DNA from: UBA8231 sp036011085 | GTDB lineage: Bacteria > Latescibacterota > UBA2968 > UBA8231 | Assembly: GCA_036011085.1 (NCBI GenBank) | Contig: DASCMS010000065.1 | Span: 54,804-118,803 of the forward strand | Length of the DNA stretch: 64,000 nucleotides | Direction: 5' to 3' | In this document: positions 46,678 through 55,113 of the stretch, one piece after another | Position numbering within the stretch: the first letter of the stretch is position 1 | Layout: each line of letters starts with the position of its first letter | Notes under the pieces: generated by a model | What the model saw: the letters and a program-made list of their open reading frames with translations, nothing else | Databases searched by the model: none | What the model was told of the DNA's origin: nothing | Program-made: the position numbers and the translations under genes

Positions 46678-47255
46678 TTTCTGGCTTCCTCGGGCTCATA
46701 CCGCCACTGACGGAGGATTTCGTAGACGACAACAGCAGCGGTACAGGCCACGTTCAGCGAGTTCTTGTAGCCGAAGACGGGCACCTCGATCATTCTGTCA
46801 CATAGGTCGAGGACTTCTCGTTCCACGCCCAGAGCCTCGTTGCCCAACACCAGAGCCACCGGCCGCGGATACTCGACCTCGGTGTAGGCAAGGCTGTCTG
46901 AAGTGGTCTCCAGGGCCCAGACCGCAACTCCCTGCGACTGCAGATCGGCTACCGTCTCCACCGTACTCTCGGTGTGGGCTGTGTCCACGTAGTCGATCGT
47001 ACCCAGCGCCGTCTTGTCGAGTCGGGGGTGAGGCGGGTGCGCGGTGTAGCCACAGGTGATGATCCGCTCCAGGCGAGTCGTGTCAGCGGTGCGAAAGATG
47101 GAACCCACGTTGAAGGCGGAGCGCAGGTTGTCGAGCACCAGGGTGACGGGAAACTTGGGCCGCTGCGTGTACTCGTCAAAAGGGATGTCGAGGTCGCGGC
47201 TGCGGACATCGAAGGTCGATTCCTCGACGCCGCTGACTTCCCGACGACGGCTCAA
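46674..47255 (-). CDS. SpoU/TrmH family RNA 2'-O-methyltransferase
   Basis: 193 residues of the SPOUT knotted methyltransferase fold. Motif 1 is LRSAFNVGSIFRTAD with the catalytic Arg, motif 2 is VALVLGNEALGV, and motif 3 is NSLNVACTAAVVVYE. No N-terminal RNA-binding extension is visible, so it is a short TrmH-like enzyme that methylates a ribose 2'-hydroxyl of tRNA or rRNA using S-adenosylmethionine. It overlaps the Gfo/Idh gene and the sulfatase gene by four bases each, so the three are translated as a unit, although the functional link is not clear. Confidence 0.92.
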   Translation of the reverse strand: MSRRREVSGVEESTFDVRSRDLDIPFDEYTQRPKFPVTLVLDNLRSAFNVGSIFRTADTTRLERIITCGYTAHPPHPRLDKTALGTIDYVDTAHTESTVETVADLQSQGVAVWALETTSDSLAYTEVEYPRPVALVLGNEALGVEREVLDLCDRMIEVPVFGYKNSLNVACTAAVVVYEILRQWRYEPEEARN

Positions 47256-48310
47256 GTTGAGCTGACGTCGACGGCCTGTCCGGTTCGCGCCGATTCACGC
47301 GCCGCGTCGAACACACCCATCACGGTACGTACGCTCTGCGGCGTGACGGCCAACTCGGCCTGGCCGCCGATGGCGGCGGCGACGTTCTCGTAGAAGCAGC
47401 GCCAGCGTCCCGGCACGCCGTCGAACACCGTCTCGGCGGAGCGGCCGGCCACCTCGCGCCGCAGACGTGGCCAATTGTCGCGGTCCGGCTCACTGGCGCC
47501 GTCGATGTTGCCGGCGATCATGGCTCGCTCCTGCGGATCGAGGCCGTTCTTGACGAAGGCGCCGTCGGTGCCCAGCACGTACCAGCGCGGCATCTGCACA
47601 CGGGCGATGGACGAGGTGACCACGTGGATCTCGGCGCCGTTGGCGAAGGACAACACGCAGTGGGCGTGATCTTCCACGTCGTTGGCCAGTCCGGCATCGG
47701 TGAAGCGGGTGTAGACAGACTGCAACGGCGCCGGCACCAGCTGCAGGGCCTGGTCGATCATGTGGGCCCCGAGATCGACGAACTTGCCGCCGCCGCGATG
47801 GGCCTCACCACGCCAGGAGCGGGGCGCCCCGTACTGACCCCAGGCCAGCTGGGCGTAGATCAACTCGCCGAGCTCACCGTCGGCCAGCAGCTGCTTCACC
47901 GTCAGGTAGTCGCCGTCCCAGCGCCGGTTCTGGAACACGCTCAACATCTTTCCCGACGCCTCGGCCGCGGCCAGCATGGCATCTGCCTCGGCGCCGTCGA
48001 GACTCATCGGCTTGTCGGTGACCACATGCTTTCCCGCCTCCAGCGCGGCGATGGCCTGCGGCGCGTGTACGTCATTCGGCGTGGCCAGCACGACGAGTTC
48101 CACCTCCTCGTCTGCAAGGACGTCCTCGAACCGTTCCCAGGCGTGGACTCCGAGACGGCCGGTGATGTCGGCGCGCGCCTCGGGCCGGCTGGAGACGACT
48201 CCCTTCAGGGCCAACGCCGGTGCCGCCAGTCCGACGAGGTAGGAGTGGAAACTGCGGCCGGCGAAACCGTAACCGACGACGGCGGTGGCGATGGCTCTTG
48301 ATTCATCCAT
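47252..48310 (-). CDS. Gfo/Idh/MocA family oxidoreductase
   Basis: 352 residues. The N-terminal Rossmann domain has AVVGYGFAGRSFHSYL for NAD(P) binding, LVVLATPNDVHAPQAIAALEAGKHVVTDKPMS with the family EKP-like DKP motif (Lys binds the cofactor), and the C-terminal alpha/beta domain has GGGKFVDLGAHMIDQAL, including the catalytic Asp and His. The layout is like YvaA/inositol-dehydrogenase type sugar oxidoreductases. The ATG at 48310 fits this start; the frame is open a little further upstream. It diverges from the cyclophilin-like gene at 48371. Confidence 0.92.
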   Translation of the reverse strand: MDESRAIATAVVGYGFAGRSFHSYLVGLAAPALALKGVVSSRPEARADITGRLGVHAWERFEDVLADEEVELVVLATPNDVHAPQAIAALEAGKHVVTDKPMSLDGAEADAMLAAAEASGKMLSVFQNRRWDGDYLTVKQLLADGELGELIYAQLAWGQYGAPRSWRGEAHRGGGKFVDLGAHMIDQALQLVPAPLQSVYTRFTDAGLANDVEDHAHCVLSFANGAEIHVVTSSIARVQMPRWYVLGTDGAFVKNGLDPQERAMIAGNIDGASEPDRDNWPRLRREVAGRSAETVFDGVPGRWRCFYENVAAAIGGQAELAVTPQSVRTVMGVFDAARESARTGQAVDVSST

Positions 48311-48370
48311 GGGCGCAAGGGTAGCGTGGCGCCTATTTTGGGGCAACCCGGAGCGGGAGAGGACGGAATC

Positions 48371-48745
48371 ATGCGAATCAGGCTCAACTGGCCCGCCGGC
48401 CAGGCGCACGCGAAGCTCGAGGATACGCCGACGACCCGGGCATTGCTCGCGGCCCTGCCGCTGACCGCCCGGGCCAACACCTGGGGCGAGGAGGTCTACT
48501 TCGACACCGGCGTCGATGCCACACTGGAGGCTGACGCCCGTCAGGTCGTCGATCCCGGAACCGTCTGCTTCTGGGTGGAGGGCAAAGCCCTCGCCCTGCC
48601 CTATGGTCGCACCCCTGCTTCGCAGGGCGATGAGTGTCGCCTCGTGTCCGACGTCAATCTCCTGGGGAGGCTGGAGGAGGACGCCCGGGTGCTGGCGACC
48701 GTGGCCGCGGGGGATGAGATCCGCCTAGAGAGCGTCGATGGCTGA
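48371..48745 (+). CDS. Cyclophilin-like fold protein
   Basis: 124 residues, cytoplasmic. The sequence matches the cyclophilin-like family (formerly DUF369) with TRALLAALPLTARANTWGEEVYFDTGV, GTVCFWVEGKALALPYG and VSDVNLLGRLEED; the WGxExYF and FWxxGxALxLxYG elements are the marks of that family. Peptidyl-prolyl isomerase activity is not established for it. GAGAGGA precedes the ATG. The last eight bases overlap the next gene, suggesting coupled translation. Confidence 0.82.
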   Translation: MRIRLNWPAGQAHAKLEDTPTTRALLAALPLTARANTWGEEVYFDTGVDATLEADARQVVDPGTVCFWVEGKALALPYGRTPASQGDECRLVSDVNLLGRLEEDARVLATVAAGDEIRLESVDG

Positions 48746-49757
48746 GCTCGTATCACTGCAGCGCCTCGTCGCTGACGGCTACCACAACGCCTTCACGGAT
48801 CTGACACGGTGGCGTGATCACACCTACCTCGTGTATCGTCAGGCACAGGGCCATGGTATCGAGCCACCCGGCGACGTGGTCGTCCTGCGCTCGGCTGATC
48901 TGGTCTCCTGGGAGCAGGTGGCCCGGTTCGACACCGGCGGCGATGATCGCGACGCCAAACTGCTACCCACGGCAGATCGACTTGCCGTCAGCTTCGGTAC
49001 GTGGGTGCCACGCTGGCGTACGGCAGCTTCGTGCACAACGGTGGAGCACGATCTCATCACTCACGTGTCGGTATCAAGGGATGGCACCTGCTGGTCGACG
49101 CCGACACAGATATACGGGATCAACTACTGGCTGTGGCGCCTGCTGGCGGCGGACGGTGCCTACTGGTGTGCCGCCTATCACTTCGGCCGTCGTGATGACC
49201 GCGACATGCGCACCGTGCACCTGCTGCGTTCCGACGATCTGTTCGACTGGCGTCTCGTCACGCAGATGCGCTCCGGGGGCGGTCCAGGAGAGCCGGTGCT
49301 CTATTCCCCGGAGCCGGGGCTGTTGCACACCATCGTGCGCACCCTCGAGCCAGACCATCACTCCTGGCTGGGAGTCAGCCGCGAACCGTACGATCGGTGG
49401 GAGTGGCACGATCTGGGGGTGATGATCCACGCGCCGGTGGTGCTACAGCTGCCGGACGGGCGTTGGATCGTTGCCGGTCGCTCGCAGGAAACCGACCTGC
49501 CGGCCGACACGTTTGTGTCCGTCGGGGAACAGCATGACCCGGCAGGGCATCATACGAGCGTGTGGGAGATCGAGCCGACGCGAGTGCGGCACCTGCTGAC
49601 GGTGCCCAGCGGCCGAGACTGCTCCTACTGCGGACTGGCGCTGGCGTCCGATGGAGAATCGGTACTGATGAGCTACTACTCACAACACGAAAGGCTCCCC
49701 CTGCCGGCAGATCCGCCGACTCCAAGTGACGTGTACCTGGCCTGGATGGCGCTGTAA
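48738..49757 (+). CDS. Beta-propeller protein (sialidase/glycosidase-like)
   Basis: 339 residues without a signal peptide. Repeated blade-like strands carry Asp-Gly turns and SxDxxxW elements: VLRSADLVSWEQV, THVSVSRDGTCWSTP, HLLRSDDLFDWRLVTQM, GVSREPYDRWEWHD. This is the pattern of BNR/sialidase-like and five-bladed GH43/GH32-like propellers. No certain catalytic triad could be assigned. It overlaps the cyclophilin-like gene by eight bases. It may act on a sugar substrate in the cytoplasm, near the Gfo/Idh oxidoreductase and the signal-less sulfatase. Confidence 0.65.
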   Translation: MAELVSLQRLVADGYHNAFTDLTRWRDHTYLVYRQAQGHGIEPPGDVVVLRSADLVSWEQVARFDTGGDDRDAKLLPTADRLAVSFGTWVPRWRTAASCTTVEHDLITHVSVSRDGTCWSTPTQIYGINYWLWRLLAADGAYWCAAYHFGRRDDRDMRTVHLLRSDDLFDWRLVTQMRSGGGPGEPVLYSPEPGLLHTIVRTLEPDHHSWLGVSREPYDRWEWHDLGVMIHAPVVLQLPDGRWIVAGRSQETDLPADTFVSVGEQHDPAGHHTSVWEIEPTRVRHLLTVPSGRDCSYCGLALASDGESVLMSYYSQHERLPLPADPPTPSDVYLAWMAL

Positions 49758-49772
49758 GGGGAGGGGAAGGGA

Positions 49773-51185
49773 ATGGGGGGCAAAACAGGGAGCCATCGGC
49801 CCGGGAAGCCACTACGACGGGTGGTCACGAGTCTGGTGGTGACCCTGCTGGTCGCTGTCAGCCTGGCTGGCTGTGCCGCCGGCTACGCCCGCTACATGGG
49901 CAAGAGCCTTTCACGTATGCAGAATCGCGACTGGGCAGGGGCGTTGGAGAAGCTGGAGAAGCCCGCGGGGAGCACCAATCTGCTCCTATATCGCCTGGAG
50001 AAGGGACTCATCCTGCACTACGCCGGTGATTGGGCCGCCTCCAACGCCCAGTTCGAGCGTGCCGAACGGCTCATCGACAAGCACCACACGCGTTCGGCGA
50101 GCCGCGAGATCGCCGCACTGCTGACCAACGACGCCATCCGTGCCTACAGCGGCGAGGAGTTCGAGCGGGTTCTTATCCACTACTACCGCGCCCTCAACTA
50201 CCTGCACCTGGACGATCCCCAGGGAGCCCTGGTGGAATGCCGCAAGGCGAACCTGCGTCTGGCGGATTTCGCCGAAGCATCCGAGGTCGAGCTCAGCTAC
50301 CGCAACGACGCCTTCCTGCAGTACCTCACCGGGCAGCTGTTTGAGGCCGAGGGGGAGGTCAACGACGCCTACATCTCCTACCGGGACGCCGCCAAGGGGT
50401 ACGCCGCCTACGACAGCGAGTTCGGCCTGCGTCCTCCGGCACCGATGGCGACGGATCTGCAGCGGTCCACACAGCTGCTGGGGTTTGCCCAGGAGTGGAT
50501 CGATATCCAGACGCGCTGGGGCCTCGATCCGGGTCTGTCCGCCGTGCCCGCCCCAGGTCCGGGTACGGTGACGGTCTTTGCCGAGAGCGGCTTTGTCGGC
50601 CGCAAGGGCCAGCAGGAGATCAGCCTGCCCATCATGGAGCATGACAAGACCTACGATGTCTGGCACGTCTCCGACCGAATGGTCAGGCGTTATCACCATC
50701 CGTACCACCGCGGCAAGGTGAAGTACTGGCTGAAGGTCGCTCTTCCCGTTCACGTGCCGGGACGAAGTCGGGTGGCCGGCGTACGGCTCCGCCTCGGAGA
50801 CCGGGTCGCCCCGGGATGGATGGTGGAAAACCTCGACGCCATCGCGGCCAAGTCGTTGCAGGAGAAGGAGGATTCCATCCTGCTGCGCAGTGGCGCCCGC
50901 GCCCTGGCCAAGTGGATCGCTTCCGAGAAGGCGGAGGACGAGAACGAGTTCCTCGGCCTCCTGGTGAACCTCTTCGGCGTCGGCACCGAAGCGGCCGACA
51001 CGCGCAGCTGGGTGTCGTTGCCACAGACGATCTGGATGGCCCGTGCCGAGGTGCCGGCGGGAACGACTCGTGTGGTTCTGGAGTTTATCAATGCAGGGGG
51101 AGCCGTCATCGACGAGCACACCTTCACCGGCATCGATCAGAGTGGAGATCGCCCCCTGTTTCTCAGCTGGCGCAGTTTCCGCTGA
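49773..51185 (+). CDS. COG3014-type lipoprotein
   Basis: 470 residues. A basic N-terminus and hydrophobic helix end in a lipobox with Cys34 (SLAGC). The first half (about 45-250) has TPR-like helices, including LEKGLILHYAGDWAASNAQFERAERLI and YYRALNYLHLDDPQGALVECRKAN. A long beta-rich second half contains VTVFAESGFVGRKGQQEISLPI and VKYWLKVALPV. This matches the COG3014 protein that sits beside the LpoB gene in many proteobacteria. Here an LpoB homologue follows two genes later, which supports the assignment. The function is unknown but likely linked to peptidoglycan synthesis or outer-membrane assembly. Confidence 0.75.
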   Translation: MGGKTGSHRPGKPLRRVVTSLVVTLLVAVSLAGCAAGYARYMGKSLSRMQNRDWAGALEKLEKPAGSTNLLLYRLEKGLILHYAGDWAASNAQFERAERLIDKHHTRSASREIAALLTNDAIRAYSGEEFERVLIHYYRALNYLHLDDPQGALVECRKANLRLADFAEASEVELSYRNDAFLQYLTGQLFEAEGEVNDAYISYRDAAKGYAAYDSEFGLRPPAPMATDLQRSTQLLGFAQEWIDIQTRWGLDPGLSAVPAPGPGTVTVFAESGFVGRKGQQEISLPIMEHDKTYDVWHVSDRMVRRYHHPYHRGKVKYWLKVALPVHVPGRSRVAGVRLRLGDRVAPGWMVENLDAIAAKSLQEKEDSILLRSGARALAKWIASEKAEDENEFLGLLVNLFGVGTEAADTRSWVSLPQTIWMARAEVPAGTTRVVLEFINAGGAVIDEHTFTGIDQSGDRPLFLSWRSFR

Positions 51186-51207
51186 GACCAAGGAGACAAG
51201 AGACAAC

Positions 51208-52047
51208 ATGAGCAAGGTGCACAGAGTCACAATCGGACTGTCGCTGCTGTTGGCAGTGGCGGTGCCGCTGTCGGCCCAGTCCATCGGCAGCGCTGAAGGT
51301 GGGCGGGCCATGCCGGCGGGGGCGGTATTCAACATCGTCGACTGGGAGGGGGGACCGCTGCCGCCGCTGTATGAGCGTTCGGCGCAGCTTCCCCTGTCAC
51401 TGGACGGGGTCGTCGAGCTCCACGAGGCCGAGTTCTCTGATGACGCGATCATCAAGACTCTCGAGGAGCGGCGATGCAGCTGTGACGCGTCCGTAGCTTC
51501 CATGGTGCATCTCAAGCGGGCGGGGGTGTCAGAGCAGGTGATCCAGGCCATGTCTCTGCACGCCCTGGCCCCGAACCGCCGGCTCGATCTGGTGATTCAT
51601 ATGGATTTCGAGGGGTTGGGGAAGAACGCGACACCCTCTGCGGCGGCGCGCAAGGGGTATCTGTACCTCATCATTCCCGACGGCGAGCGTGACCGCGTGT
51701 TCTTCGGCAACCTGGGCCAGGCTCTTGGACGGGCCGGCCGCACGCAGGTGGACAACACCGACCTGCTGCTGCCCAAGGCGGTACGCCGGGCCAGCTTCGT
51801 GGCCCGCGTGCCACTGAAGGAGCACGGCCGCAAGCGCGCCTTGGTGTTTACCTCGACCCGTCCTGATATTTATACCGTCACCGACATCCCCGAAGCCGAT
51901 CGCAAGGCGGCGCAGGAATTCACCTTCGACTATCCTGCCAGCTCGCTGCAGAGCCGGTGCACGCTGCAGGCGCTGCATCGGCAGGACGTGATGCTGGCAG
52001 ACCGCTGGCATCTCGAGCGTTCGCACTTGGAGTGCGAGTGGGACTGA
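51208..52047 (+). CDS. Secreted protein of unknown function
   Basis: 279 residues with a signal peptide (about 1-24, cleavage after LSA). About residues 65-115 form a helical motif EFSDDAIIKTLEERRCSCDASVASMVHLKRAGVSEQVIQAM-like, which is often found in secreted proteins of unknown role; the two cysteines in CSC may form a disulfide or bind a metal. The second half is beta-rich (YLYLIIPDGERDRVFFGNLGQAL). The ATG at 51208 follows AAGGAGACAAGAG. It sits between the COG3014-type and LpoB-like lipoprotein genes, so it probably acts in the same envelope process. Confidence 0.7.
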   Translation: MSKVHRVTIGLSLLLAVAVPLSAQSIGSAEGGRAMPAGAVFNIVDWEGGPLPPLYERSAQLPLSLDGVVELHEAEFSDDAIIKTLEERRCSCDASVASMVHLKRAGVSEQVIQAMSLHALAPNRRLDLVIHMDFEGLGKNATPSAAARKGYLYLIIPDGERDRVFFGNLGQALGRAGRTQVDNTDLLLPKAVRRASFVARVPLKEHGRKRALVFTSTRPDIYTVTDIPEADRKAAQEFTFDYPASSLQSRCTLQALHRQDVMLADRWHLERSHLECEWD

Positions 52048-52073
52048 AGACTGAGGAGGGAGCTATACATCAG

Positions 52074-52697
52074 ATGAGAAAAGTGAGAGAAACGATGAAA
52101 AGGCGAGCCACTCAACTGGCCCTGCTGGCCGTCACGGTCGCCAGCCTGTCAGCCTGCGCCGGGCCGCGGGCCTTCACGCGGGGTACCTACGAGGATCCAG
52201 AGCAGATCGCCATGCTGGACGATCGCTGGAACCAGAACGACATGCAGTTGGTGGCGAAGAAGATCGTCGAGTCTCTGGCTGCCTGGAAGCAGCGTGACGC
52301 TCTCGACAAGCCGGTCGTCATCCTCGAGACACCGAAGAACCGGACGACGGAGCACATCGATCTGCAGGCCCTCTACGACCACGTGAAGACGGCGCTGATC
52401 AACAGCGGCGAGTTCACCTTTCTCGACAAGGCGGCCCGCCAGGAGATCGCCAAGGAGTACGAGTACCAGGGCTCCGGTTATGTCGATCCGAATGAGGCGA
52501 CGGGCCCCGGGAAACAGCGCGGCGCCAGATTCCTCCTGGGAACGGTGATCACCTCCAACGTGCAGCGGGTGGGCAACGACAAGCTGGTGTACTACAAGAC
52601 CACCTTCGAGCTCACCGACATCGAGACGACGGAGATCGTGTGGACGGACCACAAGGAGATCTCCAAGGCCTTCAAGAAGAAGAGCATCGGGCTATGA
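52074..52697 (+). CDS. lpoB: LpoB-like penicillin-binding protein activator lipoprotein
   Basis: 207 residues with a lipobox near residue 28 (SLSAC). The mature domain shows the LpoB pattern: DMQLVAKKIVESLAAW, VVILETPKNRTTEHIDLQALYDHVKTALINSGEFTFLD, YEYQGSGYVDPNEATGPGKQRGARFLLGTV and YYKTTFELTDIETTEIVWTDHKEISK. In enterobacteria LpoB is an outer-membrane lipoprotein that activates the peptidoglycan synthase PBP1b. The start is uncertain: ATG at 52074 has AGGAGGGAG upstream, while ATG at 52095 gives the more typical signal MKRRATQ. Its stop overlaps the next start by four bases. Confidence 0.83.
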   Translation: MRKVRETMKRRATQLALLAVTVASLSACAGPRAFTRGTYEDPEQIAMLDDRWNQNDMQLVAKKIVESLAAWKQRDALDKPVVILETPKNRTTEHIDLQALYDHVKTALINSGEFTFLDKAARQEIAKEYEYQGSGYVDPNEATGPGKQRGARFLLGTVITSNVQRVGNDKLVYYKTTFELTDIETTEIVWTDHKEISKAFKKKSIGL

Positions 52698-53257
52698 AAA
52701 CCTGGATCGCAGTCTCAATGATCGTCAGCTGCGCCGGAGTCATAGAGGCCGCCGAACCGTCCTCTGATCGCACCGATGGTCCGGAGGGCAGTGAAGTGGG
52801 CCGCGGCGGATACCCCCACTACGGCACCCCCGGCAGTGTGTTCATCGAGCCCTTCTTCGGGGCCGCTGCCGTCGACATCGAGCCGGAAGGGGGAGAGGGA
52901 AATACCTCGCAGACGGATCTGATGTACGGAGCCAACGTCGGATACCTGATGGAAGACTGGCTTGGCGTACATGTGGGGTACGGCTACATCGCCGGAGACC
53001 AGAAGACGAGCATCTATTCTGCCGGCATCCGCAACATCCTGCGCTACGAGCCCTTCAACTGGCATCTGGGTCTGGATGCCGAGCTGTACTCACCGGACGT
53101 CGGTGACTCGCGCTTCGGCATCGCTCCCAGCGTCGGGGCGGAGGTGGTCATCACCGAGCACCTGCGCGCCGGACTGCAATACCAGCATGACTTCATCTTC
53201 GCCGACGACACGATCAGCATCAACCGCTTCACGGCACGTCTGCAGCTGAAGTTCTGA
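52694..53257 (+). CDS. Outer-membrane beta-barrel protein
   Basis: 187 residues with a signal peptide (about 1-20, cleavage after EAA). The mature sequence has alternating strands (GSVFIEPFFGAAAVDI, GANVGYLMEDWLGVHVGYGYI, FNWHLGLDAELYSP, IAPSVGAEVVITEHLRAGLQYQHDFIF) and ends in a C-terminal phenylalanine (RLQLKF), as expected for an OmpA/OmpX-like 8-stranded barrel. Overlap with the LpoB-like gene by four bases makes it the last gene of that operon. It might anchor the LpoB-type lipoproteins in the outer membrane. Confidence 0.8.
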   Translation: MKTWIAVSMIVSCAGVIEAAEPSSDRTDGPEGSEVGRGGYPHYGTPGSVFIEPFFGAAAVDIEPEGGEGNTSQTDLMYGANVGYLMEDWLGVHVGYGYIAGDQKTSIYSAGIRNILRYEPFNWHLGLDAELYSPDVGDSRFGIAPSVGAEVVITEHLRAGLQYQHDFIFADDTISINRFTARLQLKF

Positions 53258-53348
53258 CCCCTCCGCAGCAACCCTCTCGCATCGCGGTTCCGTCGATGGT
53301 AGCCTATCATAGGCGGGACCCGATCGAGAGGACGTTCCGATCAACCCG

Positions 53349-55085
53349 TTGACAGAATCAGACGCCGCCGACGCCCGTACGCGGGCACTCGTCTTCCTGC
53401 TGCTCTGCGTTCTCGGGTTGGCCGCTTTCCACAACAGCCTCGACGTGCCCTTTCTGCACGACGACGAGGCGGCCATTGTCGACAATCCGCACATCCGCCA
53501 ACTGTGGCCTTTCGGCGCCGATGGTGACCAGGTACAGACCGCCGAGACGGGCCGACCCGTGGTGCGGCTGTCTCTGGCACTCAATTACGCCCTGGGGGAG
53601 CTGGACGTCACCGGCTACCACCTGTTCAACCTCGGTGTTCACGTTCTGTCCGCATGGGTCCTGTTCCGTCTGCTGCGGCGAACGCTGAGCCTGCCGTCGA
53701 TCGGCCTGTCACGTGGGCGCGCCGTCGAACTGGCGGCAATCAGTGCAGCGCTCTGGCTGGTGCATCCTCTGCAGGTGGATGCCGTCACCTACGTCATACA
53801 GCGCACCGAGCTGCTGATGGGACTGTTCTTCCTGCTGACGCTCTACGCGTCATCAGTGGCCTTCGACTCGCCACACCGGTTGATCTGGAGCTCGGTGGCG
53901 GTCCTGTGCTGTGTCTGCGGCATGCTGAGCAAGGAGGCCATGGCCTCCGCACCCATCCTGGTGGGGCTTTATGACCGGGCCTACCTGAACCCCGACTGGC
54001 GCCAGCTGATACGGCTTCGCTGGCGACTCTATGCCGCTCTGGCCGCCGGCTGGCTCCCCCTGGCCGCCATCGTACTGTCCGGTCCCCGCGACCAGACCGT
54101 GGGCTTTGACCTGGGGCTGGCCTGGTGGCAGTACGGGGCCACCCAGCTGGAGATGATCACCCACTACCTGGCCCTCGTCTTCTGGCCGGCCGATTTCATC
54201 CTCGACTACGGTCGATATGCGGGGCTCGACACGGCCGATCTCGCCGTCGCCGCCCTCGTGATCGGCATGCTCCTCGGCGCGACGCTGTGGGCCCTGCGCC
54301 ATCGGCCCGATCTGGGCTTCCCGGGGGCGGCCTTCTTCCTGATCCTGGCGCCCAGCTCGAGTGTCATTCCCATCGTCACTGAGATCGGTGCTGAGCGCCG
54401 CATGCACCTGCCCCTGGCGGCGGTGGTCGTGGTCGTCGTGGTACTGCTCGACCATCTGTTGCCCTCCACGAGCCGACGTCGGGTACGACTCGCCTGCGCC
54501 GGTCTCGCCATCATCACCTTGCTGTCTGTCACCGTGGGCCGCAACGAGGTGTTCGTCAGCGACCTGACGATCTGGCGCGACACCGTCGCCAAGGTTCCCG
54601 ACAACTGCAGCGCCCGCAACAACCTCGGTCGTGCCTACTTCGACCGGGGTCAGCTGGATGAGGCCATTGCCGAATTCGCTGCCGCTGTACAGCTGCCGCA
54701 CTGCGATGCGCAAGTGTACGGCAACCTCGGCAAGGCCCTGATCGAGATGGGGCAGGTGGAGCAGGCAGGCCGCTACTTCGAAGAGCTTCTGCGGGTCAGG
54801 CCTCACTTCTGGCGGGCCCACGAGGGGCTGGGCATCGTCCATCTGCGTCAGCGGCGATGGGCCGAGGCGATCGCGGCATTCGAGCTCTGTGTCGACAACG
54901 GCTATCACAGCGCCGATCTGTACACCAATCTCGGTATGGCCCTTTTCCAGCTCGACGAGCCGGCGGCGGCAGCACGGCAGATGCGACAGGCTCTGGCCCT
55001 CGATCCGGAGCACACCATCGCCACCGAAAATCTGCGACTCATCGTCGGAGAGATGGGAGAAGCGGGAGAGCGGGTCGACGAATAG
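53349..55085 (+). CDS. TMTC-like membrane glycosyltransferase with TPR repeats
   Basis: 578 residues. An N-terminal multi-helix membrane domain (about 12-400) carries FLHDDEAAIVDNPHIR, in which the Asp-Asp-Glu resembles the catalytic acidic motif of GT-C enzymes, and LNYALGELDVTGYHLFNLGVHVLSAW. The last ~150 residues are tetratricopeptide repeats (CSARNNLGRAYFDRGQLDEAIAEFAAAV, AQVYGNLGKALIEMGQVEQAGRYFEELL). This order is that of the TMTC family, which transfer mannose to proteins in eukaryotes; bacterial relatives are uncharacterised. The start is a TTG (53349) after GAGAGGACG, which is weak evidence. A sugar-lipid donor is expected. Confidence 0.78.
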   Translation: MTESDAADARTRALVFLLLCVLGLAAFHNSLDVPFLHDDEAAIVDNPHIRQLWPFGADGDQVQTAETGRPVVRLSLALNYALGELDVTGYHLFNLGVHVLSAWVLFRLLRRTLSLPSIGLSRGRAVELAAISAALWLVHPLQVDAVTYVIQRTELLMGLFFLLTLYASSVAFDSPHRLIWSSVAVLCCVCGMLSKEAMASAPILVGLYDRAYLNPDWRQLIRLRWRLYAALAAGWLPLAAIVLSGPRDQTVGFDLGLAWWQYGATQLEMITHYLALVFWPADFILDYGRYAGLDTADLAVAALVIGMLLGATLWALRHRPDLGFPGAAFFLILAPSSSVIPIVTEIGAERRMHLPLAAVVVVVVVLLDHLLPSTSRRRVRLACAGLAIITLLSVTVGRNEVFVSDLTIWRDTVAKVPDNCSARNNLGRAYFDRGQLDEAIAEFAAAVQLPHCDAQVYGNLGKALIEMGQVEQAGRYFEELLRVRPHFWRAHEGLGIVHLRQRRWAEAIAAFELCVDNGYHSADLYTNLGMALFQLDEPAAAARQMRQALALDPEHTIATENLRLIVGEMGEAGERVDE

Positions 55086-55113
55086 GTCCTGCGGAGGGGA
55101 GTCGGCCAGACAT

